This document shows, piece after piece, positions 11,191 to 20,529 of a stretch of 64,000 nt of DNA. This DNA is from Romanomermis culicivorax (lineage: Eukaryota > Nematoda > Enoplea > Mermithida > Mermithidae): assembly GCA_963922205.1 (NCBI GenBank), contig CAWUHX010000072.1:248001-312000 (forward strand). The letters run 5' to 3'. The position numbers and the translations under genes are program-made. The notes under the pieces were generated by a model, which saw only the letters and a program-made list of their open reading frames with translations, had not been told where the DNA came from and made no database searches. How positions within the stretch are numbered: position 1 is the stretch's first letter; every line of letters begins with the position of its first letter.

Positions 11191-11453
11191 CATACATGCA
11201 CACAGGGTAGGAGGTAGGGGGGGGTAAACCCCCATACCTGAGATCCTGGCCACCCGCCCTGGGCAAAAAAAATCGTCAAAACATCCCCCTGAACTTTTTT
11301 CAAGACAGCATTTTTCATAATTTTTGTGAATATTTTGTATGAAAAACAGGCTTGTAGAACTTTTTTTGTTTTTTTTGCTCACCCAAACCCCTACCCCCTG
11401 GGAAAAAAGTCCATGGACCCTCCCTCCTGGAAAATTTTTGCCGTGCATGTCTG
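11191..11453. mobile_element. W MITE, TSD CTACCCAA later split by the LTR element
   Basis: CATACATGCACA...CCGTGCATGTCTG. The left TSD CTACCCAA is intact at 11183-11190. The right copy is CTAC at 11454-11457 with CTACCCAA resuming at 19163-19170, because the LTR retrotransposon inserted four bases into it. Related copies lie at 31086-31338, 37168-37420 and 39821-40067. Confidence 0.85.
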
Positions 11454-11457
11454 CTAC

Positions 11458-11852
11458 TATAACGATAACGATATATTAAGCTTTTATTGGGTAGCCGTAA
11501 TACAAAGCCAATATCGTAGACGTTGAGTAGCCGTTACAATATAGCGTAAGGCAACTAAAGTTATGGCGAATCACACTGATAGATCGGCTCTAGCTCTCTC
11601 TCCCCTAATCTATCATTATGACAAAGGTTTATAAGCAGTAAAACAGCTAAGTAAATATTATTCCCGTTAGAACGATCGAGCTCCGATAGATAGCTAATTA
11701 TAGCAAAATTATAGCGATAGAGTAAACACAAAACATGGAATCAAACTAGAAACATTAGTTATGGAAAAGCGATAGATTGGACATTACAGAAAATCGTACA
11801 AGGAAGTTAAAACGAGAAATAATGAATATCAACGAATAAACCATTCGTTACA
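11458..11852 (-). repeat. 3' LTR of the gypsy-like retrotransposon
   Basis: The 395-bp repeat starts (minus strand) TGTAACGAATGG and ends CGTTATCGTTATA. It looks identical to the copy at 18768-19162 when compared by eye. The outer flank is CTAC at 11454-11457, the 4-bp target duplication. Confidence 0.97.
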
Positions 11853-11866
11853 CCTCACCCCTTAAG
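11853..11866 (-). promoter_or_regulatory. Polypurine tract
   Basis: On the minus strand a purine-rich stretch, AAGGGGTGAGG, abuts the 3' LTR. This is the usual position of the plus-strand DNA primer of LTR elements. Confidence 0.75.
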
Positions 11867-11892
11867 AAAAACCTACACCGAAATACACAATT

Positions 11893-12147
11893 TCACAAAG
11901 GCTTGGTCTCTGTCGTGAATAGTCGTAATCGATTGACATGAACAACTTCGAGGCGACTATCTGGCTTTGTTATGAGTCGTATGTGGGCATTGGGTGGGTC
12001 CATCTTCATGATTCGATATGGTCCATACCAATATACGGTATACTTGGGGCACTTCCCCTGCTTTACTGTCGGATTATGCAAATAAACTATATCTCCTTTC
12101 TTGAAGATCACAATCTTGACTGTTTTATCATATTGGGTTTTCTGCAG
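11893..12147 (-). CDS. Integrase C-terminal domain, in frame after a TGA
   Basis: This frame continues the polyprotein after the TGA at 12148-12150 without a shift: 84 further codons, then a stop. It encodes the basic, SH3-like tail typical of Ty3/gypsy integrases (a FKKGDIVYL start, a GKCPKYTVYWYGPY core and a VVHVNRLR end). It binds DNA and helps target integration. Because the LTRs look identical and the rest of the frame is clean, the single TGA is either a very recent C-to-T change (CGA to TGA would restore Arg) or a leaky stop. An independent start is unlikely, since no ATG precedes the domain closely. Confidence 0.85.
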   Translation of the reverse strand: MQKTQYDKTVKIVIFKKGDIVYLHNPTVKQGKCPKYTVYWYGPYRIMKMDPPNAHIRLITKPDSRLEVVHVNRLRLFTTETKPL

Positions 12148-15100
12148 TCATTGTGCTTGTTGTATGTGCTCTGATGCTATTTGCCATGCCACAGTCAGTC
12201 GATCTTGAAGCTCTTCTTTGTATGATGAAAAGCTCTCAACATAGGGGCTTCGGTATACTGCAAAGTTTTCATCTGCAGGAATCCGGGCATCACGTCCATA
12301 TAGTAAGTAGAAGGGTGTTTCCTTGGTGGATTCATGGACTGATGTGCGATAGGCGAAAAGGGCATACGGTAAGTGAGCATCCCAATTATCATGGGTTGTA
12401 GAGACATACATTTTCAGCATATTTGTCAGTGTGCGATTGAAACGCTCTACCATACCATCACTTTGGGGGTGGTACGGTGTTGTTAGTTTCTGTTCCGTTT
12501 CGCAAAGTCGTGCTATTTCTCGAAATAACTTCGATGTAAAATTTGTACCACAGTCAGAGAGGATTTGATGTGGACTACCAAAGCGACAAACTATATTTTC
12601 TACAAAAAGTCTCGCTGTTATCTCTGCTGTGACATTATTCACTGCAAATACCTCGGGCCACTTAGTAAAGTAGTCCATGAAAACAACAAGATATTTGTTA
12701 CCACGCTCTGTGAGAGGCAAGGGACCCATAACATCGACTGCAATCATGGAAAAGGGATTCCCAGGGATCAATATGGATTGCATTGGAACTTTTGTCTTTT
12801 GATTCGGTTGCTTGTAGGAGAAGCATTTTACACACTCCTTGCACATCTTATGAATGTCGCTATTCAGGTTGTGCCAATAGAATCTTTTGGAAATTTTGGC
12901 GAGCGTTTTCATAAATCCTAAATGACCACTAAACTTGTCTTCATGGTACAATTTGAATATTTTTGTTGTCAGGGACTGTGGGACTACTATACGAGGTGAT
13001 CGGTTATCTTTGTTACCTCTACGATACAGTAGATTGTCCAAAATCATATAATGAGAGGCTTCAGCTGATAAGAACTGGATATCTTCAGCAGACATTGTAG
13101 GATCAATGTATGCTTTCCCGAGATAATCAATTATCCATTTGCAAAATCTATCAGTTCTTTGTGCTTGGGCAACCAGGTTGTGACTTCCACTGTCATCTTC
13201 TTCATTTGAACTATCATCTTCTTCTTCGATTCCTTGTATCATATTTATTTTTCCATCATCCATTCTGATACGAGACAGGGCATCTGCATCATTGTTATTC
13301 TTTCCTGGTTTGTATTTAATGGAGATATTATATTCCAACAGCGCCATCTTCCATCTTGTCAATCTCGAGCTGGTAGATGGATTCTTGTAAATGTACTGCA
13401 GTGGTGCATGATCCGTGACAAGGATGCATTCCTGACCATAAATGTAAGGTCGGAGGGTCTTTATTGCCCAGACAATAGCGAGTGCCTCTAGTTCAATTAC
13501 AGCATAGTTCTTTTCATGCTTGCTTAATGCTCGGCTGATGTATGCAATTGGCTTTTCATTATCATTGTGAATTTGAGCAAGTACTGCTCCTAGAGCATCT
13601 TTACTTGCATCAGTTTTGATGATGAAGGGTTTAGTATAGTCAGGGTAAGCTAGTACGGGAGCTGTAATTAGTGCCTGCTTGAGTTGTTGGAAAGCTTGCT
13701 CACAAGAATCTGTCCAATGGAATAGTACGGCTTTACGGAGAAGTTTGTGAAGAGGGTGAGCAATATCTGCAAAACTGGGAATGAATTTTCTATAGAAGGA
13801 TGCTAGTCCTAGAAAGGATTTTAGCTGTGTTGTATCCTTTGGCTGTGGAAACTCCTTGACAGCTTTAATCTTTGAATCATCGGCTTTCAAGCCCATAGCA
13901 GTGACTTTATATCCGAGGAAACTGACCTCCTCCTGCAAAAATTGACATTTTTTCAACTTCAACTTGAGATTTGCCAATCGCAGCCGTTTAAAAACTTCTT
14001 CAAGCACTTCTTTATGCTTCTCGACTGTCTCTGTGCAGACCAAAATGTCATCCAGGTAAACAAAACAGTTTTTCCATTCGAGGCCAGCCAAAACTTTGTT
14101 CATGGTTCTTTGGAATGTCGCTGGGGCATTGCAAAGTCCAAATGGCATAACATTGAATTCGTATAATCCTGAATAGGTTGTGAATGCCGTTTTTTCACGA
14201 TCTGTTTCATCTACTTCCACCTGCCAGTAGCCTGAGGCAAGATCCAATGTGGAAAAGTATTTAGATTTCCCTACAGTGTCAAGTATATCATCAATACGAG
14301 GTAGCGGAAACACATCTTTCTTTGTGATGTCATTGAGCTTACGGTAGTCGACACAGAATCTTATAGATCCATCTTTCTTTTTGACAGGTACTACAGGACT
14401 TGACCATGGGCTGGTTGATGGTTGTATGAGTTTCCTACTCAAAAGATCCTGTACATTATCATCAATGATTTTTCTTTGGGAAAAAGGGACACGATAAGGT
14501 CGTTGTTTTATTGGTGGATGATCATGGGTTTCTATGTTATGCTTCGTTATATCAGTTCTTCCGAGGTCAGCATCAGAGAGGGCAAAAATGTCCATATTAT
14601 TGATTAAAAATTGGCTCATAATATCATATTGATTAGCTGGACAGTTTCTTAGCTTTTGTTCAATGAGGTTTTCAGCTGAGCTATTGATATCTTTATCTTC
14701 AATGAATAGGATGGACTCCATTTTTACAACATTGCTCTGGCTAAACGTTTCTATATACCCTAGTGTCGTATTTTTGAACAATTTTACTGGTGCTACCGTT
14801 GGGTTTTGACAGATGACTTCAATAGGTGTATTCTGGGTTACCAGCATTTCTTTAATAATCAGATTATTTCGTTGCATCAGAGTTTCTGCAGGTGAGACAA
14901 GGTTGACTTGTTCTGGCAAATTTGGGGCCTTTTGTAGTGTAGTTAACTTGATAATACTACGAGGTGGTACAATTTTCGATTCAGCTAAATGGATGGGCAT
15001 TTTCTTTACTTTTGGCATTTCCCTTTGTGCTGGACAGGATTTGAGGCCTTCAATTAAGGGAATCTGAGACCCGACATCAAAACGAACCCATTTTCTTATG

Positions 15101-18100
15101 ATATCAATGGTCATTTTACCACCTACCTGGACAAGAAAATCGTTGCCCAAAATCATTTGTTGAGGACAGTTGTCCATTACAAAAACTTTCATCATTATTT
15201 GAAAATCGTTAATTACAATAGGTAGCTGTACATGACCAGCCAATTGTACAATGTGACCCGTTAAAGAGGTTGCACCTAGTGGCAGGTCAATTAAATTGAT
15301 GATGGGTTGATTTTTGGAAACATTGTTCTGATTTATTTTTTGGAGATGGCTCTTACTCAGCAAAGATAGTGTGGCTCCAGTGTCAATCAAGGCTAATGTA
15401 CCAGTACCACTAGCAGTGACAAATATCAATGGCTGTTTTATGTTAGAGTTGCCATCAGCAACGTATGAAATGGACGCTTCTCTATTTGCTGGTAGGAGTC
15501 TTGGTATTTGATTATTTCTCAATGGTTCATAACCAGAGATTGTTACTGTGTCACGTGCACCATTGAAAAGTATTTTCTGGTTTCCAACTCTGTGGTTTTT
15601 GTGCCTCAAAAATCTTGGCATTGAAAAACATCGAAAGCAATAACCAAGCTTTGATTTTACTATTAGATAGATGATGAAAACTATCCCGCGTAGTGCTGCA
15701 ACCGTGACTATTAGGTTAAATATCAGTTGTAATGGTCCAGCTAACAGCGTATTGGCTAATTCAGCAGTTCCCTTTGTGGCACTACCAATTAAATGTTCAA
15801 GATTTTTACTGGGTACCTGCATCATTTTACTTGCAGCATTTCCAGCGCCTTCAATCATTTCTTTGAGAGCTGATGGATGTAGTGACAAAGCGGAATTGTA
15901 TTCTATAAGTTGGTTCATTTGTGTCTGAAGTTTCATCACTTTACTCATGTAATTTTTGAACATTCCCAGGCCATTAATGGTGCCTTCTAATTGGTCGTAA
16001 AATATTGCTGGCGCATTGAATATAGTTACATTAGGCACTGAATGCATCAACAATTCTGCGGGGAGCATGCTTACATGGACAGGTCCCCGTTCTGTTCTCC
16101 AATCCTGTGGGGTGTTTTGAAAGATTCCACTTATATGATGGTTACAATTTATGGTAAGTGAAGTGGAAACTAAATCGTGACTGCCTGGGGTAGCAAACAT
16201 TAATTTGTTGTTAATAAGGACAGGAAGGAGCTCATAGCATGTTCCATTAACTTGGTAGTCCCAGAAGATTTTAGATGCTGTATACTTTTTGCATTCCCAT
16301 ACTAATAAAGCTTCTCCAGCAAACTTGGCGTGAATGTCATTTCGGTTGAGGAGTACTCGAGCTCCAAGGGTTGCATCTAATTGTAATAGCTGGTGGATAA
16401 TATTTATCTGTCGGTTGTTCATGTGGCAAAAGTTTGACCACACTTCACGAAAATCATTTGTTTCTAATGCCAATATTTTGGCTTCCAAGTACTGTAGCTT
16501 AGCATTGACTGGATCAACTGGTTTGGGTGGTTGTGGTCGTGAGGGACGAGAGGGATTGGAGGCTCGTTTTGTTCTGTACCTATTAATTATTTTTAGGGCT
16601 ACACCTTGATGAGTTAAGACAGCATCAACAGGTAAGCAGTGGCGTCCTTTGATCTCACTCAGTGGTACATTGAGAATTGAGAATGCACCCTGAATGGCAT
16701 CAATAACATAGAATGAGCCACTATAAACTGCTGAATATGTCTGTAGTTCAACATATTTGCAAGGAGAGACTATCTTTGATGCATCCCATACTATCACTCC
16801 GTCTTGGGTGTCACAGTACCCGCTGGGTGCATAACATGATCCCATATTGCCAAGATCACTTGATAAGGTGTGACCATCAGTGGTGGCAATCTGTCCTTTC
16901 TCCAGAATTAAATTCTCTACAGTGAAACATTTATCTCGACAACACCATTCAAACCGAACATCGAGCGTAAGATTGGTCGTCCAGGATTCATTGGAAGCAA
17001 GTGGGACTAGGGGATGATCCCGATAATGTTTGGTTTCAATAACGGCTTTACATTCACCCATGATAAGAGGCCTTTCTTTGATTTGATCCAACACGATTCC
17101 TTTTGCACCGAAGAATCCAACATTGGTGCAGATTGTTCTTTGGCGAAGTCGGCATTTCCATGCTTCGATTGTGGCTGGTTTGTGGTTTGGCTGGTAGAGC
17201 TTCAGTTGGACCTTCTTTGGCACTTCCTTTGATGGCATTTTGCAATCCATTGTCTTTGGTATTGCGATTGGATGACCGCTGCGGCCATGACCACATTGGT
17301 AGAAATCAAGCTCTACTCCAACAGTCAATGGGCATATTATTGCCATAATAATAATTCCTACAATCATTCCCACTTGAAGGGAGAGGGATTTGGTGGGAGT
17401 ATACTTTTCATACCATCGTATACTGGAAGGATTTTTGTTATCACTAGTTGATACTTTGTTCCTAGCCTTGGACTGCAACTTATTCTTAGAAGTTGACTTT
17501 TTTTTATTCGTTCTGCTACTCTTGTGAATATCTACTGGAAAATCGTCCACATTCTGGTCAGTGGGATACTGTAGCACAATGTCTGATCCACATTTGTAAG
17601 TAGGTAGCTGTGCAGAACACTGAGATACCATATCTTTCTCAGGGGAGGCAGGTTGTGCAGTTACACTGAATGATGGATTTTGTGAGAAATTTTGCGACAT
17701 CTGTTCAAGTTGTCGCCTTAAGCTTTCAACTTCCTGTTCTAGGAGATGTTCCCTACTGGGTGGTGTGCGCTCAGGTTGGACTAAAGGCTGTGCAACATGG
17801 ACACTATGGTTCCCAGGCTTAATTCTAGGAAGCGAGGATTTGGGCATTCTATATGCTGATTGACCCATGGAAACTGCCATGTGTGTGCCATTTTGAATGT
17901 CTCTTTGCCTTTTGCGACATACCGAAATAAAATGACCTGCTTTTTTGCAATAATGACAGGTTTGTTTCTCCGTCTTCTCATGTCGATTCCCTGCTGGACT
18001 ATGATAATTATTGGGTCGACTGTTTTGGGTTTTTATGGTATTTACCCGGTGGCAACCTGACCATTCCTTATTTTCTCTATCTCTCAACTGTGATTCAATT

Positions 18101-18732
18101 AGTAGTTGGGTTTCTAGCTGCCTAGCCAAAATTTCTGCTTCAGAAAACGTTGTGGGGCTACGTTTCATCACATCAGGGCGTAAGTCCTGGTTTAATCCAT
18201 TAATGAAGAATCTTTTACAGAGCGTATCTATAGCATCAGGTGGCAAACCTGGATATGATTCAAGAACTAATTTTTGTATGGCAATACTGAAATCTGTAAC
18301 GCTTTCAGACGATTTTTGACGGCGAGCATGAAGCTCTGTGGATCGAATGTCACTAATATGTGGTGGCCGAAATCTTTGTCGGAAAAGCTCTGTAAGAGCT
18401 AGAAAATCAAGTTGGGTGCGTTGGGTGTCACTAAGACTATTATAAACTATTTCTGCTGCGTCCCGCAACAAGGTTGGGAAAACTAGTCGTTTATATGTTT
18501 CATCCCATTTTTGTGCTTGTGCAACTAAGTTAAACCGATTCAACCAAGACTCGAAATTTTCAGTGGGCCGACCATGAAAGAAATCTGGCTCAAACCGAAT
18601 AAGATTGGGTCGCGGGGTCTGGAGTGCATTGAGCTGCTGATTCTGGATACCTAGCTCCTGACGAACCTGTTCCCGCAACAAATCTAAATTAGTACGTACC
18701 TCGTCCAATGTCATTGCTCGTGTAATTGGCAT
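12148..18732 (-). CDS. Gag-Env-like-Pol polyprotein of a Ty3/gypsy-like element
   Basis: One open frame of 2194 codons starts at ATG 18730-18732, about 35 nt after the 5' LTR. Residues 1-255 are Gag-like (capsid-type helices around FESWLNRF). A CCHC zinc knuckle follows with C259, C262, H267 and C272, then a Leu-rich coiled coil at about 325-348. A membrane glycoprotein-like domain covers about 452-1040 (separate entry). Protease follows with DTG at 1117-1119 and ILGND at 1194-1198. RT has VDYRKLN (1461), LDLASGYWQ (1496), MPFGLCNAP (1529) and YLDD (1559-1562). RNase H has TDASKDALGAVL (1707) and the IELEALA Glu. The integrase zinc site uses H1930, H1937, C1967 and C1970, with catalytic D2000, D2060 and E2096. 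No frameshift separates gag from pol. Reverse transcription and integration would take place in cytosolic and then nuclear particles. All catalytic residues are intact, and the TGA at its end is the only visible defect. Confidence 0.95.
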   Translation of the reverse strand: MPITRAMTLDEVRTNLDLLREQVRQELGIQNQQLNALQTPRPNLIRFEPDFFHGRPTENFESWLNRFNLVAQAQKWDETYKRLVFPTLLRDAAEIVYNSLSDTQRTQLDFLALTELFRQRFRPPHISDIRSTELHARRQKSSESVTDFSIAIQKLVLESYPGLPPDAIDTLCKRFFINGLNQDLRPDVMKRSPTTFSEAEILARQLETQLLIESQLRDRENKEWSGCHRVNTIKTQNSRPNNYHSPAGNRHEKTEKQTCHYCKKAGHFISVCRKRQRDIQNGTHMAVSMGQSAYRMPKSSLPRIKPGNHSVHVAQPLVQPERTPPSREHLLEQEVESLRRQLEQMSQNFSQNPSFSVTAQPASPEKDMVSQCSAQLPTYKCGSDIVLQYPTDQNVDDFPVDIHKSSRTNKKKSTSKNKLQSKARNKVSTSDNKNPSSIRWYEKYTPTKSLSLQVGMIVGIIIMAIICPLTVGVELDFYQCGHGRSGHPIAIPKTMDCKMPSKEVPKKVQLKLYQPNHKPATIEAWKCRLRQRTICTNVGFFGAKGIVLDQIKERPLIMGECKAVIETKHYRDHPLVPLASNESWTTNLTLDVRFEWCCRDKCFTVENLILEKGQIATTDGHTLSSDLGNMGSCYAPSGYCDTQDGVIVWDASKIVSPCKYVELQTYSAVYSGSFYVIDAIQGAFSILNVPLSEIKGRHCLPVDAVLTHQGVALKIINRYRTKRASNPSRPSRPQPPKPVDPVNAKLQYLEAKILALETNDFREVWSNFCHMNNRQINIIHQLLQLDATLGARVLLNRNDIHAKFAGEALLVWECKKYTASKIFWDYQVNGTCYELLPVLINNKLMFATPGSHDLVSTSLTINCNHHISGIFQNTPQDWRTERGPVHVSMLPAELLMHSVPNVTIFNAPAIFYDQLEGTINGLGMFKNYMSKVMKLQTQMNQLIEYNSALSLHPSALKEMIEGAGNAASKMMQVPSKNLEHLIGSATKGTAELANTLLAGPLQLIFNLIVTVAALRGIVFIIYLIVKSKLGYCFRCFSMPRFLRHKNHRVGNQKILFNGARDTVTISGYEPLRNNQIPRLLPANREASISYVADGNSNIKQPLIFVTASGTGTLALIDTGATLSLLSKSHLQKINQNNVSKNQPIINLIDLPLGATSLTGHIVQLAGHVQLPIVINDFQIMMKVFVMDNCPQQMILGNDFLVQVGGKMTIDIIRKWVRFDVGSQIPLIEGLKSCPAQREMPKVKKMPIHLAESKIVPPRSIIKLTTLQKAPNLPEQVNLVSPAETLMQRNNLIIKEMLVTQNTPIEVICQNPTVAPVKLFKNTTLGYIETFSQSNVVKMESILFIEDKDINSSAENLIEQKLRNCPANQYDIMSQFLINNMDIFALSDADLGRTDITKHNIETHDHPPIKQRPYRVPFSQRKIIDDNVQDLLSRKLIQPSTSPWSSPVVPVKKKDGSIRFCVDYRKLNDITKKDVFPLPRIDDILDTVGKSKYFSTLDLASGYWQVEVDETDREKTAFTTYSGLYEFNVMPFGLCNAPATFQRTMNKVLAGLEWKNCFVYLDDILVCTETVEKHKEVLEEVFKRLRLANLKLKLKKCQFLQEEVSFLGYKVTAMGLKADDSKIKAVKEFPQPKDTTQLKSFLGLASFYRKFIPSFADIAHPLHKLLRKAVLFHWTDSCEQAFQQLKQALITAPVLAYPDYTKPFIIKTDASKDALGAVLAQIHNDNEKPIAYISRALSKHEKNYAVIELEALAIVWAIKTLRPYIYGQECILVTDHAPLQYIYKNPSTSSRLTRWKMALLEYNISIKYKPGKNNNDADALSRIRMDDGKINMIQGIEEEDDSSNEEDDSGSHNLVAQAQRTDRFCKWIIDYLGKAYIDPTMSAEDIQFLSAEASHYMILDNLLYRRGNKDNRSPRIVVPQSLTTKIFKLYHEDKFSGHLGFMKTLAKISKRFYWHNLNSDIHKMCKECVKCFSYKQPNQKTKVPMQSILIPGNPFSMIAVDVMGPLPLTERGNKYLVVFMDYFTKWPEVFAVNNVTAEITARLFVENIVCRFGSPHQILSDCGTNFTSKLFREIARLCETEQKLTTPYHPQSDGMVERFNRTLTNMLKMYVSTTHDNWDAHLPYALFAYRTSVHESTKETPFYLLYGRDARIPADENFAVYRSPYVESFSSYKEELQDRLTVAWQIASEHIQQAQ
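15618..17379 (-). other. Internal envelope-like glycoprotein domain
   Basis: Residues about 452-1040 of the polyprotein. A basic stretch precedes a hydrophobic helix at about 453-472 (VGMIVGIIIMAIIC), fit for a signal peptide or signal anchor. The ectodomain has many Cys (480, 497, 527, 535, 561, 597, 598, 602, 633, 640, 658, 699, then 769, 813, 832, 863). N-glycosylation sequons are at N581, N587, N829 and N901. RTKR at 720-723 is a furin-type site followed by a Pro-rich linker, with no obvious fusion peptide right after it. A heptad-like stretch (about 922-950) precedes the second transmembrane helix at about 998-1025, then a Cys/Arg-rich tail. I cannot assign it to a fusion-protein class by eye. 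Confidence 0.85.
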
Positions 18733-18753
18733 ACAAAATTCGAATAATTAGTT

Positions 18754-18767
18754 TTGATGACCCCCCA
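18754..18767 (-). promoter_or_regulatory. Primer-binding site
   Basis: Read on the minus strand, TGGGGGGTCATC begins directly after the 5' LTR, starting with the TGG that pairs with a tRNA 3' CCA end. I do not recognise which tRNA. Confidence 0.7.
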
Positions 18768-19162
18768 TATAACGATAACGATATATTAAGCTTTTATTGG
18801 GTAGCCGTAATACAAAGCCAATATCGTAGACGTTGAGTAGCCGTTACAATATAGCGTAAGGCAACTAAAGTTATGGCGAATCACACTGATAGATCGGCTC
18901 TAGCTCTCTCTCCCCTAATCTATCATTATGACAAAGGTTTATAAGCAGTAAAACAGCTAAGTAAATATTATTCCCGTTAGAACGATCGAGCTCCGATAGA
19001 TAGCTAATTATAGCAAAATTATAGCGATAGAGTAAACACAAAACATGGAATCAAACTAGAAACATTAGTTATGGAAAAGCGATAGATTGGACATTACAGA
19101 AAATCGTACAAGGAAGTTAAAACGAGAAATAATGAATATCAACGAATAAACCATTCGTTACA
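18768..19162 (-). repeat. 5' LTR of the gypsy-like retrotransposon
   Basis: The 395-bp repeat looks identical by eye to 11458-11852. The outer flank CTAC at 19163-19166 matches 11454-11457, giving a 4-bp TSD. Matching LTRs indicate a recent insertion. Transcription on the minus strand would start within this repeat; no exact start can be read. Confidence 0.97.
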
Positions 19163-19246
19163 CTACCCAACCTGGTCAACTCTATACCCAAAACCCCCAA
19201 ACTCAGAAAATTAGGAAAAAGTACCTTTTTGGATTTTTGGAAGTCT

Positions 19247-19483
19247 AAATTCAGTGTGATTTTTCAGCTGATATGGATGATAATTGTATTGAAAAAATTT
19301 CCAAACATGAGCATTTGATAACCAGCAATTCAGCAAAACAGGTGAGATTTTGGCCTACAGCCTGGCCGACTTTGTGAAGATGAATGGTAAGTCTAGGGCA
19401 GAATGTCAGGAAGAATGCTGGAGCTGTGCCTTATTATCATTCTGATGAGCAATATTTTTTCTTAGTCAAGTTTCATCAAATTA
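19247..19483. other. Spacer
   Basis: Short unclassified AT-rich DNA. No gene seen. Confidence 0.5.
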
Positions 19484-19728
19484 TAGTCTGTTTTTTATAA
19501 AATGCTTCCAAATAAAAAAGTGACACAAATCAGTTCTGTCATCAAAATCGTTTACACAGAGCGCTCCCAGTAAAATTTTTTACTCGAAAGATTGTTAGAG
19601 GTTAGGTCAGTATGCTCACAAATTTCCAGTCCTGAATGAAACACTGTTAATCAGAGAATCGTAAAAATCTGAAATACTACTTGCTTTCCACTTTCATTAT
19701 TTAGAAGCATTTCAAGAAAAACAGACTA
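19484..19728. mobile_element. M MITE 1 (TAGTCTGTTTTT ends, TA TSD)
   Basis: TAGTCTGTTTTTTATAAAATGCTTCC at the left is mirrored by GAAGCATTTCAAGAAAAACAGACTA at the right, with TA on both sides. Copies lie at 21285-21530, 27045-32120 and about 33310-33552. The TA duplication suggests a Tc1/mariner-like mobiliser. Confidence 0.8.
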
Positions 19729-19824
19729 TAGCTGTTTACTCTTCTCGATAATAATAAAACTATTTTTATCATTATGTCATAATCCATTGGTAAAAATTGA
19801 TTAAATATATTTTTTTAATTTCAG

Positions 19825-20050
19825 GCCTGCAAACGATTGTCCAGAGGTCACTGTTTCGAAAATTTGCATCAAACATTGTGTGTATGGATACCACGTATAG
19901 CATTAATTGAAAGAAATTGTTACTTATCACAGTTTTGGTATTGGATGATACATGGTGAGGATTGCCAGTAGCTTGATTCTTGTGCAACCAAGAAAATGAA
20001 CAAAGCTCAACAATATTTTTGAAGGCCCTTAAGAAAGAGTAAATTTTCGT
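19825..20050 (+). pseudogene. MULE (Mutator-like) transposase fragment
   Basis: Frame 19829 onward reads through a block of about 70 residues typical of the MULE DDE domain: VCMDTTYSIN, then KKLLLITVLVLDDTW, then GLPVA and NQE. This follows the MULE pattern with a catalytic Asp in the CMDTTY strand and a second conserved acidic pair in VLDD. Three in-frame TGA codons interrupt it, at least one of which replaces an expected Trp after GLPVA. Upstream text is unrelated repeat, so the gene is truncated. No function remains. Confidence 0.7.
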
Positions 20051-20529
20051 ATAATTGACTTTTTCTGATTCAAATGCTGAAATCTCTCCTGTTGATTATT
20101 CCATTGAATTTCATGGAATTTTGTCTACATTATGTAGTAGGCTGCCATAAGCATTCTGAAGAACTTGATCTGCAAGGAGTACAATGTTTTGATGGAAAGT
20201 TTTGTTTAAAGTTAAATCAGCAAATGAGAAAAATGATTCAGACATTTTTTACATTGTCAAGTGAGGCACTTTATTTTAATACAGTTTATACAAAAATTGC
20301 ACCAGTTTTGTACTGAAAAAAATAATCAACAGAATTTTGAATATTTGCATTTCTCATTTTCATTCATTTTCCCCATGTTTAGTGTACTTATTTTATTTCT
20401 AGAAAAATCAGTGATCAGTGCCTGTCAATTTAAATGTAGATCATGTTGAGTTTGCATTGACATGATTTTTTGGTAGCTAGATATACTTGCAAGCATATTC
20501 ACTGTATCCATTCTTTGCAATTGTACCAA

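Larger units (their letters stand above)
11151..19246. mobile_element. Z element split by W and by the LTR retrotransposon
   Basis: The Z left end (CATACCTGTAATTTGG, 11151-11190) and the continuing Z interior (CTACCCAACCTGG onwards, 19163 to about 19246) are separated by a W element and the whole LTR retrotransposon. The right Z terminus is lost. The nesting order is Z (oldest), W, LTR element (youngest). Confidence 0.75.

Noticed and set aside
15618-17379. A separate virus inserted into the LTR element
   Set aside because: The glycoprotein-like segment is in frame with both neighbours with no stop, repeat or target duplication at its borders, so it behaves as part of the element.
12153-18319. 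Numerous plus-strand and offset open frames inside the retroelement polyprotein
   Set aside because: They are antisense or shifted shadows of the clearly conserved minus-strand Gag-Env-Pol frame.
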